64,000 nt of DNA from DATAAP01 sp041690495 (GTDB lineage: Bacteria > Pseudomonadota > Alphaproteobacteria > CACIAM-22H2). A program made the position numbers and the translations under genes. The number at the start of each line of letters is the position of its first letter. Position 1 is the stretch's first letter. Positions 14,649 to 23,175 of this stretch are shown piece by piece. The stretch lies in contig JAWLHE010000011.1 of NCBI GenBank assembly GCA_041690495.1, positions 62,001-126,000 on the forward strand, given 5' to 3'. The notes under the pieces are model-generated. The model did no database searches. It saw nothing but the letters and a program-made list of their open reading frames with translations, and was not told the origin of the DNA.

Positions 14649-17621
14649 TCAGCGCTTCTTCTTGCCGCCGCGCCTGGGCTTGCCCGGTCCCTTCTTCGGC
14701 GAGGTCCGCTTCGCCGCGGGCTCCGCAGACTTCTTCGCGGCCTTGGCGGCGCGCTTCGGCTTGGGGGCTGGCATGCCCGGCCGCGCCGCATCGCGCGGCC
14801 CGACGATTCCGGGGCGGCGCAAGCCGCCATGGTTGCGGCCTTCCGACGCGCGCTGCGGCGCGGTGCGGCGCCCTGCCGTGATCAGCACGCGGCGATGGCG
14901 ATCCTCGGACTTCCCGCGCGCCGCGGCGGCACCCTTCGGCTTCGCCGGCTTCACCTTCTGCGGCGGCTCGGCCAGTGCGGCCTGGGCCGCCGCAAGACGC
15001 GCGATCGGCACGCGGTAGGGGGAGCACGACACGTAGTCGAGGCCGGCGCTCTGGCAGAAATGCACCGAGGCCGGATCGCCGCCGTGCTCGCCGCAGATGC
15101 CGATCTTGAGGTCGGGCCGGACCGAGCGGCCGCGCTCGGTGCCGATGCGCACGAGCTCGCCCACGCCGTCGACGTCGATGCTGATGAACGGATCGATGGT
15201 GATGATCTTCGCCTTCTCGTAGGCATCGAGGAAGCTGCCCGCGTCGTCGCGCGACAGGCCCAGCGCGGTCTGCGTCAGGTCGTTGGTGCCGAAGCTGAAG
15301 AACTCGGCGAGCTCCGCGATCTCGGCGGCGCGCAGCGCCGCGCGCGGCAGCTCGATCATCGTGCCGAGCGCGTACGGCACGTCGATACCGGTCTGGTTCC
15401 TCACCTGGTCGTGCGCACGCACGACCAGGTCGCGCATCAGCTCGAGCTCGCGCCTGGTGATGATCAGGGGGATCATCACCTCGGGCTCGACCGTCTTGCC
15501 TTCATTGATGACCTGCGCCGCCGCCGCGAAGATCGCGCGCGCCTGCATCTCGTAGATCTCGGGATAGGTCACGGCGAGGCGGCAGCCGCGATGACCGAGC
15601 ATCGGGTTGAATTCCTCGAGCCGCTTGACGCGCGCGCGGATCGTCGCGACGTCTTTGCCGATCGCCTCGGAGAACTCGGCGATGTCCTTCTCTGTGTGCG
15701 GCACGAATTCGTGCAGCGGCGGGTCGAGCAGCCGGATCGTCACCGGCAGGCCGTCCATGATCTGGAACAGCTCGGCGAAATCCTTGCGCTGCATCGGCTC
15801 GATCCTGGCGAGCGCCTTGGCGCGGCCGGCTCCGTCCTCGGCCATGATCATCTCGCGCACGGCGAGGATGCGCTCGGCGTCGAAGAACATGTGCTCGGTG
15901 CGGCACAGCCCGATGCCCTCGGCGCCGAACCGGCGCGCGGTCCGCGCGTCCAGCGGCGTGTCGGCGTTGGCGCGCACGCCGAGCGTGCGGAACTCGTCGG
16001 CCCAGCCCATGAGCTCGGCGAAATCCCCCGACAGTTCCGGCTGTATGGTGGGCACTTCGCCGACGAAGACCTCGCCGGTGCCGCCGTCGATGGTGATCCA
16101 TTCGCCGGCCTTCACCTGCTTGTCGCGCACCGACATGACGCCGGCGCCGTAGTCGACGCGGATCTCGCCGGCGCCGGCGACGCAGGGCCGGCCCATGCCG
16201 CGCGCGACCACGGCCGCATGGCTGGTCATGCCGCCGCGGGTGGTCAGGATGCCCTTCGCGGCATGCATGCCGTGAATGTCCTCGGGGCTGGTCTCGACGC
16301 GGACCAGGATCACCTTGTCGCCCTTCTCGGTCCGCGACTCCGCCTCGTCGGCAGAGAACACGACGATGCCCGATGCGGCACCCGGCGAGGCCGGCAGGCC
16401 GCGCGCCAGCATCGTGCGAGGCGCCTTGGGATCGAGGGTCGGATGCAGGAGCTGGTCGAGCGAGGCCGGCTCGACGCGTTTGACCGCGGTCGCCTTGTCG
16501 ACAAGGCCCTCGCGCACCATGTCGCAGGCGATCTTCAGGGCCGCCGCCGCAGTGCGCTTCCCGGTGCGCGTCTGCAGCATGTAGAGCCTGCCCTTCTCGA
16601 CCGTGAACTCGATGTCCTGCATGTCGCGATAGTGCGACTCGAGCCGCTTGCGGATGTCGTCGAGCTGGCCGAACACCTCCGGCATCACCTCTTCCATTGC
16701 CGGCAGCTTGGAGCGGTTGGACAGCTTGCCCTTGATCGTCAGATGTTGCGGCGTGCGGATGCCGGCGACGACATCCTCGCCCTGCGCGTTGACGAGGTAT
16801 TCGCCATAGAACACGTTCTCGCCGGTCGAGGGGTCGCGGGTGAAGGCGACGCCGGTGGCGCAATCCTCTCCCATGTTGCCGAACACCATTGCCTGGACAT
16901 TGACGGCCGTGCCCCAGTCCTCGGGAATGCCGTGCAGGCGCCGATAGGTGTTGGCGCGCTGGTTCATCCAGCTGCCGAACACTGCGCCGACCGCGCCCCA
17001 GAGCTGCTCGTTGGGATCCTGCGGGAAAGGCTTGCCGAGCTCCTGCTCGACCTTGCGCTTGTACTCCCTGACCAGCTCCTTCCAGTCGTCCGCGCCCAGC
17101 TCGGTGTCCAGCGTGACGCCCTTGTCCTGCTTGTGATGCTCGAGCAGCTCCTCGAAATGGTGGTGGTCGACGCCCAGCACGACGTCGCCGTACATCTGGA
17201 TGAAGCGGCGGTAGCTGTCATAGGCGAAACGCGGGTCCCTGGCCGTGCGCGCCAGCCCCTCGACCGTCTTGTCGTTGAGGCCGAGATTGAGGACGGTATC
17301 CATCATGCCTGGCATCGAGGCGCGCGCACCCGAGCGCACGGAGACCAGCAGCGGCGCCTGCGCATCGCCGAACTTGCGTCCGACCAGGTCCTCGATGCGC
17401 CTGAGCGCCGCGGTCACCTGCTGCTTCAGATCCGACGGATACTTGCGGCCGTTGGCGTAGAAATAGGTGCAGACCTCGGTGGTGATGGTAAAACCCGGGG
17501 GCACTGGAAGGCCGAGATTGCTCATCTCGGCAAGGTTGGCGCCCTTGCCACCGAGCAGGTTCTTCATATCGGCCCGCCCCTCGGCCTTGCCGTCCCCAAA
17601 CCCGTAGACCCATTTCGCCAT
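14649..17621 (-). CDS. ppdK: Pyruvate, phosphate dikinase with lysine/arginine-rich C-terminal tail
   Basis: Interconverts ATP, phosphate and pyruvate with AMP, PPi and phosphoenolpyruvate. The 990-residue protein has the ATP-grasp domain (GGKGANLAEMSNLGLPVPPG near residue 30), the swivelling phosphohistidine domain (RGGMTSHAAVVARGMG, catalytic His near 457) and the PEP/pyruvate barrel, ending with GICGEHGGDP (catalytic Cys) and SCSPYRVPIARLAAAQAAL near residue 885. Family members usually end there. About 100 further residues follow, rich in Lys, Arg, Ala and Pro (for example KPKRAAKAAKKSAEPAAKR), in the same frame up to a clean stop. The gene follows glyS in the same direction, with a palindromic repeat between. 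Confidence 0.95.
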   Translation of the reverse strand: MAKWVYGFGDGKAEGRADMKNLLGGKGANLAEMSNLGLPVPPGFTITTEVCTYFYANGRKYPSDLKQQVTAALRRIEDLVGRKFGDAQAPLLVSVRSGARASMPGMMDTVLNLGLNDKTVEGLARTARDPRFAYDSYRRFIQMYGDVVLGVDHHHFEELLEHHKQDKGVTLDTELGADDWKELVREYKRKVEQELGKPFPQDPNEQLWGAVGAVFGSWMNQRANTYRRLHGIPEDWGTAVNVQAMVFGNMGEDCATGVAFTRDPSTGENVFYGEYLVNAQGEDVVAGIRTPQHLTIKGKLSNRSKLPAMEEVMPEVFGQLDDIRKRLESHYRDMQDIEFTVEKGRLYMLQTRTGKRTAAAALKIACDMVREGLVDKATAVKRVEPASLDQLLHPTLDPKAPRTMLARGLPASPGAASGIVVFSADEAESRTEKGDKVILVRVETSPEDIHGMHAAKGILTTRGGMTSHAAVVARGMGRPCVAGAGEIRVDYGAGVMSVRDKQVKAGEWITIDGGTGEVFVGEVPTIQPELSGDFAELMGWADEFRTLGVRANADTPLDARTARRFGAEGIGLCRTEHMFFDAERILAVREMIMAEDGAGRAKALARIEPMQRKDFAELFQIMDGLPVTIRLLDPPLHEFVPHTEKDIAEFSEAIGKDVATIRARVKRLEEFNPMLGHRGCRLAVTYPEIYEMQARAIFAAAAQVINEGKTVEPEVMIPLIITRRELELMRDLVVRAHDQVRNQTGIDVPYALGTMIELPRAALRAAEIAELAEFFSFGTNDLTQTALGLSRDDAGSFLDAYEKAKIITIDPFISIDVDGVGELVRIGTERGRSVRPDLKIGICGEHGGDPASVHFCQSAGLDYVSCSPYRVPIARLAAAQAALAEPPQKVKPAKPKGAAAARGKSEDRHRRVLITAGRRTAPQRASEGRNHGGLRRPGIVGPRDAARPGMPAPKPKRAAKAAKKSAEPAAKRTSPKKGPGKPRRGGKKKR

Positions 17622-17676
17622 CTACACCGCTCCTGCTTGGTTCTTGCGAGTCACGCCCGCCCGCCACCGTACTTCC

Positions 17677-17756
17677 GCGTCATGCCCGGGCTGGACCCCG
17701 GGCCCCATCTTGCTGGTGGCACCATGGACCCGCGGCTCAGATCCGCGGGTGACGCA
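17677..17756. repeat. GLDPG-type palindromic repeat, two-hairpin copy
   Basis: Two palindromes, 17684-17703 (GCCCGGG arms) and 17728-17750 (ACCCGCGG arms), are enclosed by GCGTCA and TGACGC ends. The organisation matches the copy at 4725-4785. It fills the gap between the stop of glyS and the start of ppdK. Confidence 0.75.
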
Positions 17757-17776
17757 AGATAAAACCAGAGTCGTTC

Positions 17777-19867
17777 CTAGCCCTCGACCTTCGAAAAATC
17801 CGCCACTTCGCCCAATGTCGTGCGAATCCGCGACAGCAGGCGGAGTCGGTTGGCGCGAAGATTAGCCTCGGGCGCGTTCACCGTCACCTTGTCGAAAAAG
17901 GCGTCGACCGGCTTGCGCAACAATGCCATCGCCTTCATGGCCCCGGCAAAATCCTCGCGCTGCAGCAGCATCTGCACGCCGGCCTGCGTTTCGGCCAACG
18001 CCCTTGCCAGCGTTACCTCCTCCGGCTCGGTCAGCAGCACCTCGTCCACCGGCCCGTCATACGTCGTCTTGTCCTTCTTTTCCTCGATCGCAACGATGTT
18101 CGAAGCGCGCCGGTACGCAACCAGCAGGTTGGCGCCGTCGTCGGTCTTGAGGAATTCGCCAAGTGCAGCGACCCTGGCCAGCAGCCGCACCAGATCATCC
18201 TCGCCACCGAGCGAGAACACCGCATCGATCAGGTCGTGCCGCACGCCCTTCTCGCGCAACGCCACCTTGAGGCGGTCGGCGAAGAAATCGAGCAGGCCCT
18301 TTGCGACCTGCTCCCGGTCGAAGCTCGCCCTGACGACGTCCTGATAGGGCGCCATCGCCGCTTCGAAAGCCGTGCGCAACGGCATGCGAAGCCCGTTCTC
18401 GACGATCAGGCGGATGGTGCCGAGCGCGGCCCGGCGCAGCGCGAAGGGGTCCTTCGAGCCGGTCGGCTTCTCGTCGATCGCGTAGAAACCCACGAGCGAA
18501 TCGATCTTGTCGGCGAGCGCGACGGCGACCGAGACGGGCGCCGACGGGCAGCGGTCGTTGGGCCCGAGCGGCGAATAGTGGTCGCGGATCGCGTCGGCGA
18601 CATCGGGGCGCTCGCCTTCGGCCAGCGCGTAGTAGCGGCCCATGAGGCCCTGCAGCTCGGGGAACTCGCCGACCATGCCGGAGGAGAGATCGGCCTTGCA
18701 CAGCAGTGCCGCGGCCCGGGCGCGATCCCTGTCGCAGTCCGGAATGTGTTCGGCGAGGTCGGCGGCCAATGTCTGCAGGCGCGTGACCTTCTCCGCCATC
18801 GTGCCGAGCTTCGCATGGAAGATGCGCTGCGCCAGCACGGGCACGCGATCCTCGAGCCGCGTCTTGCGGTCCTGGTCCCAGAAGAACTTCGCGTCGGACA
18901 ACCGCGCACGCAGCACCCGCTCGTTTCCCGCGACGATCGCCTTGCCGCCGTCCTCGGTCAGCATGTTGGCGACGACGATGAAGCGCGGCGCCAGCTCGCC
19001 CGCCGCTGTCAGCACCGAAAAGTATTTCTGGTGCGCGCGCATCGAGGTCGTCAGCACCTCGGGCGGCAGGTCCATATAGGCCTGGTCGATCGTGCCCATC
19101 AGCACGACAGGGAACTCGACCAGTCCCGCAACCTCGTCGAGCAGCCCTTGGTCGGACTTGACCTTCAGCCCATCGAGGCTGGCGATCTTGTCGGCGTCGC
19201 GCGTGATCATCGCACGGCGCTCGGCCGCATCGAGGAGCACATAGGCGCTGCGCAGGCGGCTCCTGTAGTCCTCGAAACTCGCGACCTTGAGCGGCGCCGG
19301 CGCGAGGAAACGATGGCCCCGCGTCGTGTCGCCGAACGTCATCTTCGTCTCGCCGAGATCGAGTGCGCCGGCAACCGGCGCGCCATCGAACAGGCAAAGA
19401 ATGCCCTGAAGCGGCCGCACCCAGGTGAAGCGGTTGGCACCCCAGCGCATCGACTTGGGCCAGCCCAGCGCGTGCACCGTCGCGACGACGACCTCGGGCA
19501 GCACGGCAGAGGTCGTCCGCCCGGCCCGGTGCGTCACCGCGAACCAGAACTCCGCCTTGCCGACGGTCCGCTTCTCGCACTGGTCGAGGCTGGTCAGGCC
19601 GGCGGCCTTGAGGAAGCCCTGCACGGCCTGCTCGGGCGCGCCGACGCGCGGCCCCTTCTTCTCCTCCGAGATGTCGGGCTGCCTGTCGGGCAGACCGTCG
19701 ACGACGAGCGCGAGCCGGCGCGGCGTGACGAAGGACTCCGCGCGTGTAAAGGCGAGCCCCGCCGCCGCGAGCTTCTCCCCGGCGATGCGCTTGAGGTCCT
19801 CCGCCGCGCGCGCCTGCATGCGCGCGGGGATCTCCTCGGAAAAGAGTTCGAGCAGAAGTTCCGGCAT
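17777..19867 (-). CDS. glyS: Glycyl-tRNA synthetase beta subunit
   Basis: The 696-residue beta subunit of the heterotetrameric glycyl-tRNA synthetase. It begins MPELLLELFSEEIPARMQAR, the classic GlyS N-terminus, at an ATG whose A is shared with the TGA of glyQ (one-base overlap). HD-like and anticodon-binding regions follow; KIDSLVGFYAIDEKPTGSKD near residue 465 and DPFALRRAALG are characteristic. The C-terminal anticodon-binding domain ends near LRLLSRIRTTLGEVADFSK. Works with GlyQ to charge tRNA-Gly and is translationally coupled to it. Confidence 0.97.
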   Translation of the reverse strand: MPELLLELFSEEIPARMQARAAEDLKRIAGEKLAAAGLAFTRAESFVTPRRLALVVDGLPDRQPDISEEKKGPRVGAPEQAVQGFLKAAGLTSLDQCEKRTVGKAEFWFAVTHRAGRTTSAVLPEVVVATVHALGWPKSMRWGANRFTWVRPLQGILCLFDGAPVAGALDLGETKMTFGDTTRGHRFLAPAPLKVASFEDYRSRLRSAYVLLDAAERRAMITRDADKIASLDGLKVKSDQGLLDEVAGLVEFPVVLMGTIDQAYMDLPPEVLTTSMRAHQKYFSVLTAAGELAPRFIVVANMLTEDGGKAIVAGNERVLRARLSDAKFFWDQDRKTRLEDRVPVLAQRIFHAKLGTMAEKVTRLQTLAADLAEHIPDCDRDRARAAALLCKADLSSGMVGEFPELQGLMGRYYALAEGERPDVADAIRDHYSPLGPNDRCPSAPVSVAVALADKIDSLVGFYAIDEKPTGSKDPFALRRAALGTIRLIVENGLRMPLRTAFEAAMAPYQDVVRASFDREQVAKGLLDFFADRLKVALREKGVRHDLIDAVFSLGGEDDLVRLLARVAALGEFLKTDDGANLLVAYRRASNIVAIEEKKDKTTYDGPVDEVLLTEPEEVTLARALAETQAGVQMLLQREDFAGAMKAMALLRKPVDAFFDKVTVNAPEANLRANRLRLLSRIRTTLGEVADFSKVEG

Positions 19868-20730
19868 CAGGCAGCCGCCTTCTGGCTCTCCAGCCACATC
19901 TCGCAGCAGGCCTTGGCGAGGGCGCGCACGCGGGCGATGTACGAGGCGCGCTCGGTCACCGAGATCACGCCGCGCGCATCGAGAAGGTTGAAGCGGTGGC
20001 TCGCCTTGATGCACTGGTCATAGGCAGGCAATGCCAGCTTCTTGTCGAGCAGCGCCTTGCACTCCTTTTCCGCATCCGCGAAGTGGCGGAACAGAATCTC
20101 GGTGTCGGCGTACTCGAAATTGTGCGCGGAGTACTCGACCTCCGCCTGGTGGAACACATCGCCGTATTTGACCCCGGCGCCGTTGAAGTCGAGATCGTAG
20201 ACGTTCTCGACGCCCTGGATGTACATCGCCAACCGCTCGAGACCGTAGGTCAGCTCGACCGAGACCGGATCGCATTCGATGCCGCCGACCTGCTGGAAAT
20301 AGGTGTACTGCGTCACTTCCATGCCGTCGCACCACACTTCCCAGCCGAGTCCCCAGGCGCCGAGCGTCGGGCTCTCCCAGTCGTCCTCGACGAAGCGGAT
20401 GTCGTGCTTCTTGGGGTCGATGCCGAGCGCGGCGAGGCTGTCGAGATAGAGGTCCTGGCTGTTCGGCGGGGACGGCTTCAGGATCACCTGAAACTGGTAG
20501 TAGTGCTGCAGCCGGTTCGGGTTCTCGCCGTAGCGGCCGTCGGTCGGCCGGCGCGAGGGCTGGACGTAGGCCGCTTTCCACGGCCGCGGGCCGAGCGCGC
20601 GCAAGGTCGTCGCCGGGTGGAACGTGCCCGCGCCGACCTCCATGTCATAGGGCTGGAGGATGACGCAGCCCTTGCCCGCCCAGAACGCCTGAAGCTTCAG
20701 GATGAGGTCTTGGAAACTCGGCGCAGTCAT
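19867..20730 (-). CDS. glyQ: Glycyl-tRNA synthetase alpha subunit
   Basis: The 287-residue catalytic subunit, starting at the ATG at 20730 (MTAPSFQDLILKLQAFWAGK). Signature class II motifs are visible: GCVILQPYDMEVGAGTFHPA, LGPRPWKAAYVQPSRRPTDG, ENPNRLQHYYQFQVILKPSP and GWEVWCDGMEVTQYTYFQQ. It activates glycine with ATP and, with GlyS, loads tRNA-Gly. A good promoter lies 42 bases upstream (20772-20800), so glyQ is probably the first gene of the glyQ-glyS(-ppdK) operon. Confidence 0.97.
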   Translation of the reverse strand: MTAPSFQDLILKLQAFWAGKGCVILQPYDMEVGAGTFHPATTLRALGPRPWKAAYVQPSRRPTDGRYGENPNRLQHYYQFQVILKPSPPNSQDLYLDSLAALGIDPKKHDIRFVEDDWESPTLGAWGLGWEVWCDGMEVTQYTYFQQVGGIECDPVSVELTYGLERLAMYIQGVENVYDLDFNGAGVKYGDVFHQAEVEYSAHNFEYADTEILFRHFADAEKECKALLDKKLALPAYDQCIKASHRFNLLDARGVISVTERASYIARVRALAKACCEMWLESQKAAA

Positions 20731-20771
20731 ATGTTCACGCGCAACGACGCTCAAGCGTTTGGGTGCAGCGC

Positions 20772-20800
20772 AAAATAACCGTCGCGTCGATGCCAATCAA
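20772..20800 (-). promoter_or_regulatory. Sigma-70-like promoter of glyQS
   Basis: On the minus strand, TTGATT at 20800-20795 and TATTTT at 20777-20772 are separated by exactly 17 bases, in an AT-rich patch 42 bases before the glyQ ATG. This is a good housekeeping promoter match. Confidence 0.55.
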
Positions 20801-20843
20801 GCACGGCAACCAAGTGATTTATCATTAAAAACTCGCTAATCGC

Positions 20844-21092
20844 TCAGCGCGGATACGGGCATTCGGGCCGCCCGCAAGACCGCGCCGATTGCGGCGCGAC
20901 GTAGGTGCCGCAGACGCGGCACGCGACCATATCCTCGGCGCCGATGCGGCGCGGGTCGCGGCGCGACCCGGCACGGTCGGATTCGGCGTTGCGCCGCTCC
21001 AGTTCCCAGCGCTGATACCAGCGCCAGCCGAACCAGACGAACGCAATGACCGCGACGAGAAGAAGGACTTTGGCGAAGCTCAAGCCGAACAC
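20844..21092 (-). CDS. Small membrane protein with zinc-ribbon-like Cys motif (PP0621-like)
   Basis: An 82-residue protein. Residues 4-24 form one transmembrane helix (LLLVAVIAFVWFGWRWY), then a charged arginine-rich linker and a C-terminal Cys pattern, CRVCGTYVAPQ followed by SCGRPECPY, which looks like a small zinc ribbon. The arrangement of one N-terminal helix plus CxxCG..C resembles the PP0621 family of unknown function. It lies just upstream of the glyQ promoter and downstream of the S49 protease gene, all on the same strand. Confidence 0.75.
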   Translation of the reverse strand: MFGLSFAKVLLLVAVIAFVWFGWRWYQRWELERRNAESDRAGSRRDPRRIGAEDMVACRVCGTYVAPQSARSCGRPECPYPR

Positions 21093-21157
21093 GCGCCTTT
21101 CTAGGTCGCGGCGGCGTGCACGGTCAATGAAACATCACGCGACGGGCATGGGCGCGG

Positions 21158-22039
21158 TCACAGACCGAAGCGACTCCACAGCGCGCGCGTCTCGACGGCA
21201 GCCACGAGATCGTCGGCCCAGTTCCCGGGCAAGAGGCCATGCGATCCATCCGTGTGCGGCCCGAACCAGCGCCGCAGCCAAGGCGTTGGCACGCTGATCA
21301 GCCGCAGCTTCACGTTCTCGCCGAAGCGGCGGCGCAAGTGGCTGCGCAGGTCGTCGACGCCATCGACGAGGCCGAGTTCCGTCGCCCTGGCACCGGTCCA
21401 GAACTCGCCGCTGAAGAGATCGCCGTCGAGCCCGCGCAGACGGATACCGCGGCGCTCGCGCACCCAGTCCTGGAAGTTCCGATGGATCTCGCGCTGCAGC
21501 GCCCTCAGACGCTCGACGTCATCCGGATCTTCCGGCTGAAACGGGTCGAGCATCATCTTCTTCTCGCCGGCGGTGTGGACGCGGCGCTCGACACCGATGC
21601 GATGGATCAGCTCGTTGAGGCCGAAGCTCGCGGAGATAACGCCGATCGAGCCGACGATCGAGTTGGCGTTGGCATAGATCTCGTCGGCAGCACAGGCGAG
21701 CCAGTAGCCGCCCGATGCGGCGACATCCTCGACGAAGGCATAGACCGGCACGTTCTTCTCTGTCGCGAGATCGCGGATGCGCTTGGCGATGAGCGCCGAT
21801 TGCACCGCCGAGCCGCCCGGCGAGTTGACCAGCAGCGCCACGGCCTTCAGATCCATGAGTCCGAAGGCGCGCTCGATCAACGCCGCCAGCCGCGCGAGCG
21901 ACAGCCCGGTGCGCAGCGCCCCGATCTGCCCGATCGGTCCCGCAAGACGCAGCACGGCGACGACTGGCGGCGGGCTGCGGAAGCGTTCGATCGGGAGCTG
22001 CGCAAGCCAGGGGCGGATGCGCTCTAGGACGTTGGGCAT
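21158..22039 (-). CDS. S49 family serine peptidase (SppA/SohB-like)
   Basis: A 293-residue single-domain S49 peptidase. VVAVLRLAGPIGQIG opens the ClpP-like fold; VALLVNSPGGSAVQSALIAK is near residue 68; the nucleophile serine sits in DVAASGGYWLACAADEIYA near residue 110, and SIVGSIGVISASFGLNEL follows, with candidate lysines in GEKKM near residue 160. There is no clear N-terminal membrane anchor, unlike SohB. SppA-type enzymes degrade cleaved signal peptides. It is followed by the PP0621-like gene and glyQ, a gene order often seen in alphaproteobacteria. Confidence 0.92.
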   Translation of the reverse strand: MPNVLERIRPWLAQLPIERFRSPPPVVAVLRLAGPIGQIGALRTGLSLARLAALIERAFGLMDLKAVALLVNSPGGSAVQSALIAKRIRDLATEKNVPVYAFVEDVAASGGYWLACAADEIYANANSIVGSIGVISASFGLNELIHRIGVERRVHTAGEKKMMLDPFQPEDPDDVERLRALQREIHRNFQDWVRERRGIRLRGLDGDLFSGEFWTGARATELGLVDGVDDLRSHLRRRFGENVKLRLISVPTPWLRRWFGPHTDGSHGLLPGNWADDLVAAVETRALWSRFGL

Positions 22040-22079
22040 GGGCCTAGGTTAGGCAGGTGGCGGGCGCTTGCCAATGGCG

Positions 22080-22835
22080 CTACAGGTCGAGGCCTTGCCC
22101 GCCGCGCAGCACCGATTCGGCCGCGGCGGTGTATGCGCCCCCTTCCTCGTGCAGCACAAGCCCACCCGCCATCACCAGCGGCGCCCTGATGCCTTTGCGG
22201 GCGCGGAGGATAACCCGCTTCGCCGCGGCGCCCGCCTTCGGCCACAGCGGAAACACGATCACCTCGCCCGCCTGCCCCTGCAGGCCGGTGAGGATGTCGC
22301 CGAGCCGGTCGGCGCGGTGGATGAGGACGAGCATCCCCTTGTGCCGCAAGAGCCGGATGGCGGTTTCGAGCCAGAGCTCCAGCACGACCTCGTCCTCGAC
22401 GGTCGCGGCACCCTTGCGCGGATCGGCGAGGGGGTTGGCGCGGCCCGCTTCCAGATAGGGCGGATTGGCGATGACCGCGTCGAAACTGCCGTCCGCGCAA
22501 GCGGGCGGCAAGGCCCGGATATCCGCTGACACGATCTCCACCCGGTCCTGCAGGCTGTTATGCGCGACGTTTTGCCGCGCCAGGCTCGCCAGAAACGGAT
22601 CGCGCTCGATCCCCACGACCGTCGCACCGGGCAGCCGGGTCGCGGCACATAGCGCCGCGGCGCCGGCGCCGCAGCCGAGGTCGGCGATCCGGCCGCGGAA
22701 CGAGGCCGGCAGCCCCCCAGCCAGCATCATCGGGTCGATCGCCGCGCGGTAGCCCTGCGCAGGCTGATCGAACACCACGCGCCCGCCCAGCAGCGCATCG
22801 CGCGTGATGCCCGCGTCGGATGGAATTTCAGACAT
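22080..22835 (-). CDS. tRNA1(Val) N6-adenine methyltransferase-like protein (TrmN6 family)
   Basis: A 251-residue SAM-dependent methyltransferase starting at the ATG at 22835, which overlaps the end of the DUF2007 gene by 8 bases. It shows GRVVFDQPAQGYRAAIDPMM at the N-terminus, motif I as RIADLGCGAGAAALCAATRL near residue 50, and the N6-adenine catalytic motif as DAVIANPPYLEAG (NPPY) near residue 120. These match YfiC/TrmN6, which methylates A37 of tRNA1(Val). The neighbours (DUF2007 upstream, S49 protease downstream) are the usual alphaproteobacterial context. Confidence 0.9.
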   Translation of the reverse strand: MSEIPSDAGITRDALLGGRVVFDQPAQGYRAAIDPMMLAGGLPASFRGRIADLGCGAGAAALCAATRLPGATVVGIERDPFLASLARQNVAHNSLQDRVEIVSADIRALPPACADGSFDAVIANPPYLEAGRANPLADPRKGAATVEDEVVLELWLETAIRLLRHKGMLVLIHRADRLGDILTGLQGQAGEVIVFPLWPKAGAAAKRVILRARKGIRAPLVMAGGLVLHEEGGAYTAAAESVLRGGQGLDL

Positions 22836-23046
22836 CGATCCGTGCCCCCCGCGCCGCATCGAGCAGCCGTACGGCCGCCGCGTGATCGTCGTCGGCAACC
22901 ATCAGGCGACGCGGAATGGCCGAGATCGAACCCTCCAGGACCGACGTATGGGTATCGAAAACGACCGCCTCGATGCCGGCATCGGCGAGCACCGCTGATG
23001 CCCAGGAGAGCAGCACGGCATCGTTCGTCCGCAGGATCTCTTTCAC
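22828..23046 (-). CDS. DUF2007 domain protein (putative signal-transducing protein)
   Basis: A 72-residue protein starting at the GTG at 23046, giving a VKEILRTNDAVLLSWASAVL N-terminus. The pattern of an opening helix, then ADAGIEAVVFDTHTSVLEG and PRRLMVADDDHAAAVRLLD is the DUF2007 fold (GlnB-like), found alone or fused in many proteobacteria. Its TGA lies inside the start region of the methyltransferase gene (8-base overlap), so the two are translationally coupled. Much longer open reading upstream on this strand is only antisense to ispB and should be ignored. Confidence 0.85.
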   Translation of the reverse strand: MKEILRTNDAVLLSWASAVLADAGIEAVVFDTHTSVLEGSISAIPRRLMVADDDHAAAVRLLDAARGARIDV

Positions 23047-23175
23047 GCTATTATGATGCCGTCCCGATTGTGGCCGGACGGTCAGGCTTGACCGCCCGGG
23101 TGTGGTCATTATGCTCGCCGTGCGCGAACAAGGCGTCAAGCCGCTGCGCCCATACGTTCTCAAGGGAGCCCGAAA

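Noticed and set aside
14268..17762. A 1164-codon open frame on the plus strand
   Set aside because: It is antisense to ppdK, which has full catalytic motifs; the frame is histidine/arginine/alanine-rich and results from GC-rich codon bias. Its end only translates the palindromic repeat.
18236..20023. A 595-codon plus-strand frame
   Set aside because: Antisense to glyS, with composition typical of complementary GC-rich frames and no recognisable motif.
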